Below, piece by piece: positions 59,153 through 64,000 of a DNA stretch of 64,000 nucleotides. Both the position numbers and the translations under genes were made by a program. The stretch covers positions 14,818,273 to 14,882,272 of the forward strand of contig JALGQZ010000018.1 in NCBI GenBank assembly GCA_023105745.1, written 5' to 3'. This stretch comes from Austropuccinia psidii. Its lineage: Eukaryota; Basidiomycota; Pucciniomycetes; Pucciniales; Sphaerophragmiaceae. The notes beneath the pieces were generated by a model, which saw only the letters and a program-made list of their open reading frames with translations, did not search any database and had not been told where the DNA came from. Position 1 is the stretch's first letter; each line of letters starts with the position of its first letter.

Positions 59153-59959
59153 GGGTTTTGGTAAGCACATGTAAGTCCTCACGCTTTTTTACAAATTTAT
59201 GGCCAAAACATGTAAGTGGTCTATTTTTTTGGAGAAAATTCTTCAGGGGTAGTTTTGAGGATTTTTTGAATTTTTTCTGACATGGGATGCCAAGATCCCC
59301 AAGTTTTTTCATTTTTTTCCAAAGTTCTCCAATTTGGCCAATTTAGCAAAATTGCCTATTTTTTGACAAAAAATCCATTAAAAAATTTTCCACTTATGAA
59401 TTTCCACATTTATTAAAAATAAAGGGGAGAATCTTGATATTTAAAACTCAGAAGCCCAAAATTTTGGGCATTTCTTTTGTGTGGGACAATTGTAGGCCCA
59501 AAAAGTGCTTTTTTGATGTTTTTTGTTCATGTTTGTAAATAAATTGACAATTCCATTTATGAAATTAATTAAGCTAAAAATTTAATTTATGGAGTTAGTG
59601 GAATTTAAATTCTGTTTATGGAATTAGAAGTGAAATTTATGCCATTTATGGAATTATTTACAGTTCCATAAATGGCATCAACAACAGCATACCAATGACA
59701 TGTAATGCTATAATTGGTATTAAAAGTGAAATTTATGGAATCAAAACTAACATAACGATTCCATTTATAGAATCAAAAGTGCCCTGAATGGCACCAACAA
59801 TGAAATAGAAATTCCATAAATGAGATTCTTGCCAAGACAGGTGTTCTTTTAGCTACATTTTAATTAAAAAACACCTCTCATTTTCTTTTACCCATTTATG
59901 GAAAAAAGGCAAGTTTTTAGTAAAAACATGTAAGAGCTTATGTGGGTTTACCAACACCC
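59153..59959 (+). mobile_element. hAT-like MITE with an internal palindrome array (copy 2)
   Basis: 807 bp. The left end GGGTTTTGGTAAGCACATG and the right end (minus strand) GGGTGTTGGTAAACCCACAT are inverted repeats. The exact 8 bp duplications ATTATTTA (59145-59152 and 59960-59967) fit the hAT superfamily. The middle (about 59550-59830) has ATTCCATTTATGGAAT-like palindromes. Its left end aligns with the right end of copy 1 in reverse, including ATGGCCAAAACATGTAAG. No coding capacity; the frame 58974-59312 is spurious. Confidence 0.85.
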
Positions 59960-59967
59960 ATTATTTA

Positions 59968-60331
59968 TTAATTGAAATCATTGAACTTTTTTCCAGATCT
60001 ATAAGAAGATATATGGTGGAGAAAATGAATTCACATTCTTTTGTTGAAATTTCGGATAGAAGGAAAATCTTTCTTAATACTGGATGGCCCCCAAGATGGG
60101 TGAGAACTATAATAATAAGAGTTATTGTTTTCAACATTATTTCTCATTTATTCCAAATTTTCAAAGAACTTAGGACCTCATTCTTCATGTTTTTAAATTG
60201 ATCCAATTAATCATAAAGCAACCTCACCATTTCTGCCTCAATGTTTACCTGAACTGGATTGAACTTTGGCTTAATAGAAAACAAAAAATTAACATCTCTT
60301 CAGATCTCATATCTCAATTATTATTACTTAC
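59968..60331. other. Gene-poor DNA beside the MITE
   Basis: Contains plus-strand frames (60013-60395) with no recognisable features, partly antisense to the relic at 60332-60796. Confidence 0.4.
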
Positions 60332-60796
60332 CCTTATTGACACTATCAATATCAAAATCTTGAGAGTAATATCTTTCAATAGGCCTAATATTTGACTTAT
60401 TACCAAATATACCATCCATTTTTGAAAAACACAGACACATAATTTCCAGTTTTTCAGCCATTGAATAAATTCCTTTTCTTTCATTCTCTTTGGTAATTTC
60501 AGCTCCAGTTAAATTTTCAAACCATATAGCCATTTTATATTTTTCTTTCTTCAAGTACACCATCTATCTCTAATACCGGTTGCAACTAGGTCTAACCAAT
60601 TTCTTTACTCCTTATAAAACTCCATAGCAATAATTTTAAAGCCATTGGTTTTTTGTGATGGTGGTTGGCCAATTGATATCAAACCATTATCACAAAAAGA
60701 GGACTCAAAATTTGATTTTATTGAAAGCCAATCAATGATTTTCATATAGTCTTGTTGAGCTAAATGGCTTGAAATGTGTGGAAGTGCATAATGGGA
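60332..60796 (-). pseudogene. Relic of a dispersed rust protein family (LAQQDY...WLSIKSNF type)
   Basis: On the minus strand the frame reads HYALPHISSHLAQQDYMKII, then DWLSIKSNFESSF, GQPPSQKTNGF and IAMEFYKE, a TAA, then GIRDRW. After a frameshift near 60560 it continues YLKKEKYKMA, GAEITKENERKGIYSMAEKL and MDGIFGNKSNIRP. This order (charged N-terminus, WL...F, PP..KTNGF, DRW, KKKY, KGI..I..KL, MD.IFG.K.N) is one I recall from very numerous unnamed Puccinia and Melampsora proteins linked to transposons; that match is from memory. The block ends at a GTAAGT donor-like site (60326-60331). Function unknown. Confidence 0.6.
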
Positions 60797-63700
60797 TTTT
60801 TTTTATCCTTTCTTGAACAGGATTTATTTCTGGTAATTATTATCCAATTAAATTAAAATATCAATAAAAATGCTAAAAAAATATAATTAAATTGAGTGAG
60901 AATCAGCTTAGAAATTTCCTTGAATTTGGTAAAATACAATTGCTTCACATGGGTTAGCCTAGGTTTAAGTAGATTTCATGGCAGTTGGTTTTTTTTGAAA
61001 TACCAGGAGACTAAGTAAAAATACTATTTTCGAGGCATTCAAAAAACCAAGGTTTTTCATGTGGGGTTTGGGTACCAAATTTCACATTATCTCAAGGTGG
61101 AGTAGCTTTGCAGACCCCTAATTTAAGTTAAGGCTTAATTAAAATAATTATTTCATGAGATAATACTTTACTTTTATCATATACCTAAAATGGTTTTTTA
61201 TTTGTAAAAAGAAAATTCTTATTTTCAAAATGATAAGTGAAAATTATTTCTTTATTAACTTGGAATATCAAATTGAATCCAGTTGAACTATAATATTATT
61301 TTGAATTATATTAAAAAAATTGAGCTTAGTGCTTTTTCAATGTATAATAATAATATTTTTCAATAGGCCAGCTCATACTTGACACAAAACACCTTTTTTT
61401 AATTGGGGATTTCGCCCCAACCATCACATGAAAAAACCTCCATTTTTTGATTGAAATAACACATATTACTTAGCTTTGGACTCTTCTTTTAAAAAACTAT
61501 CAGGGGTTAATTTTTAAAAATCAATATTGGATCCAAGATATATACTGATTTTGTGAATTAAAGAAATTTATCAAGTTAAATCTTCACTCAAAACTCATCT
61601 TCAGCTTCATCTTCACTCTAACCATTTAAATAATGCCATCCAAATTCTTATCAGCATCAAAAAGTAAAAAATCTACTTTTTATCTGAAAAATTCAGGACA
61701 TCTTTAAACAGCCAAGCATCTAACAATAATAAAGTGTCTCAAAAGCAACAAGAATTTTGAAGCCTTTTTTGGCTCTTCTGGAAAGACATTAATTTGAAGA
61801 CCCCCAGTATCCAAAAAAATTCAATTACAATTGAAGGAAAATTAGTTGAACAAAAAATCAAAAAAATAAATCTCACCTTTAACAATCTGAGGGATTGCTG
61901 GAAAAACTACAAAAAAATTATACATCTTCAAAACACTATAAGAAAAAACAGGCTCAGGTATTACTGATTAATAAATCAAGAAAGATATTCACACAATTAT
62001 TCACACAAGATAGAAACACTTTTCCCATTATATTCACAAATGTAGTAGCTCTTTGGGAATGAACCAAATATAAAACCAATGGCAACTTGCAACTTCCCTG
62101 AGCTAGAAAAAAATGAAATTCCTTAGGCTTAATAATCTATAAACATCAATGAATGTCTTATATTTTTTGAGAAAATAATTTTTAGAATTTTTCTTATTAT
62201 CAAATACATAGGTCTTTGAAGGGCCATTCAGGAAGAAAGACATTAATAGCATAAATGGGATTGAAAACAGTTCACACAGAATTCCTAATTAGGAATGTGT
62301 TTAAATGGAGGGATTTTTGTTACCAAAGTAATATTTCCTCATTCTATAATTCACTAAATAATTTCTCATACTGTATTTTATGTCTGAATAAGGGAAAATA
62401 CCACTCACTATCAATTTAATCACAAATTTATCCAAGTATCACCATGAATATTAATAATCAAAGTTTTATAGAAGGTTAAAAATATGTTTAAGTAAAGAAA
62501 GAAATTATTTCAACACCATCAAAAGCAATACTAATACATGGAGCAGTAAATAACTTGAGTCCAAAAATTGGTTCAAAAATGAAAATGGAATTAAATGATG
62601 TGCACTTATATTCTTTGTTATTTATTTAAATAAAAGAAGGTGATTAAAGACAAATAATCTTAATTATATCATATTTGAGTCTGACAATTCTCTTATATTA
62701 GAATGTAGTATCAGTTATTCTTATTTATTGGAATAGGAATAAAGCAAGTGGAAAGAAGTGAAAGAAGTTAAAAGAAAGTTTATCAAGAAGGTTGAGATCA
62801 TAAATCAAATTCAAAAAAAGTTTCAAACAAGAGGAAAATAGTTGATAATTGGGATTTGAAGAATGAGAACCCAATATGAAAAATTATTTTGAATCTAGTA
62901 AGTTACGCCTTCAATTTGACTTGAAGCATGAACAAAAAAATATGGTTTCAACTATTGCAATTTTATAGTCAGATTTCTCAGAGAATGAGGTAGAAACTAT
63001 TATCAAGTCTCTCAATCACAAAAATCGTGTTATATTTGGATGATTTTAGATTTATATAAAAATTATGTGTTTATATTCATTATATTTCTATAGTAACTAT
63101 CAGGGTGTAAATACAAGATTAAATTATGTAGTGGTTGTAGGCCTTTTTTTGGATGCTAGACTTTCTAAATCATATTAAATTTGGGACATATTTCTTATAA
63201 ATAGAAGTTATTTTAAACTTCATTGTTTTTATATAAATTTCTATTAAGAACATTCATTTAGGAATATAATTATTAGTGGGTATTTAATATAAAGAAATAT
63301 ATCAGGATAGTACCTATTGCTTTTAGTATGAAGCCATTATTTCAGAAATTTATTGATTTTCATGATAGGTAAAATCAGATATTCTTACATCTTTGAGAGA
63401 TCTGAACAAATTAAATTTTTTTGGGAGATCTGAATTTAAATTGAGCTTCTGGTAAATTTATCACTTGAGCCACCATCTGGATATAATTTTAAATGACAAA
63501 TAGTTTTGCCTTTCTATACTGTATAGAAAATTACAGGGATCTTGCCAGTGCCACAGCCACTACCAGGGGTAAAGGTTATTCAACCTTAAACTCACTCAAA
63601 CTCACCAAATCATAAAATCCTTGCTGTTTATGAATATTAAGTTTTGTAAATCTTCATTTAAAACAGTAACACATTTTGATTCACCAAGTACAGTTTTGGA

Positions 63701-64000
63701 TTCACAAGCCTGGAACTGTATTATCACCCAGCTTCACCATACCTCTTGTACAGGGCCTGCATTATCCAAATGAATTCAATCAAGTAATATTCTCAAGAAA
63801 ATTCACTCTTTGGATCAGGGACGGTGGATTCTTCCATATACCAGCCCCTCTTCCTCCCTATGGGGACTTTTCCCCATTTTCTTAATATATTTTATTTATT
63901 GTTCAATAAATAATTTATTCTTATTTTATTGGAATATCCTATTTATAAGTATCAAGTCAGTCCTTTCATCTTTCCTCACCTGTTCAGTATAGCTGTGGTA
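60797..64000. other. AT-rich gene-poor DNA to the window end
   Basis: No gene or RNA recognised. An open frame at 63676-63885 (with PLPPYGDFSPF) lies in a slightly more GC-rich patch but has no homologue I know. Confidence 0.45.

Noticed and set aside
63676..63885. Possible gene with PLPPYGDFSPF near the window end
   Set aside because: No recognisable domain, splice context or repeat support; left as unassigned sequence.
1..64000. CRISPR arrays, bacterial operons, riboswitches, rRNA or tRNA genes
   Set aside because: Nothing with the required repeat spacing or conserved core was seen by eye, and the introns and transposon types show eukaryotic DNA. A tRNA scan was not run.

Overview
The window is fungal nuclear DNA, almost certainly from a rust fungus (Pucciniales). 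The reasons are short GT-AG introns with CTAAC or CTGAC branch sites, a very AT-rich background, one host gene, and Ty3/Gypsy polyproteins of a type I know from the large, transposon-swollen genome of Austropuccinia psidii (myrtle rust). That species call comes from memory, not from a search.

Layout. (1) 1-4560: the only clear host gene, a three-exon Whi3/Scw1-type two-RRM RNA-binding protein. (2) 5701-23262: a decayed PIF/Harbinger-like DNA transposon, bounded by similar inverted ends and TTAA. It has been split by a solo LTR (8953-10457), by a repeat ending at 12973, and by a 9.7 kb Gypsy element on the minus strand (element A, 12979-22663). (3) 23267-38010: AT-rich, gene-poor DNA with an (AAT)n tract, a block of roughly 130 bp repeats, an inverted copy of the 11-13 kb repeat, and a degenerate array of roughly 330-360 bp tandem repeats. 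(4) 38016-47685: Gypsy element B, plus strand, same family as A. (5) 48711-57898: Gypsy element C, a different family with 3 kb LTRs, a large internal deletion, and a MITE (50450-51415) inside its left LTR. (6) 57904-64000: gene-poor DNA with a second MITE of that family (59153-59959) and a broken copy of a dispersed rust protein family (60332-60796).

Four insertions have exact 5 bp target duplications: solo LTR CTCTT, A TCAAT, B GTTAT, C AATAT. The MITEs have 8 bp duplications (ATTATTTA exact; TATATTTA/TATATTCA), as expected for hAT-like elements.

The most interesting system is the leader region of the Gypsy elements. Upstream of gag, and overlapping its start in another frame, lies a spliced ORF1. 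Its ATG does not exist in the DNA: splicing the leader intron would join an exon ending in A to an exon starting TG. A and B both show this, and C keeps the matching acceptor. ORF1 is fully open in B (333 codons) and C (260 codons) although gag-pol in both is dead. All of this is sequence reading and inference; no transcript evidence was available.
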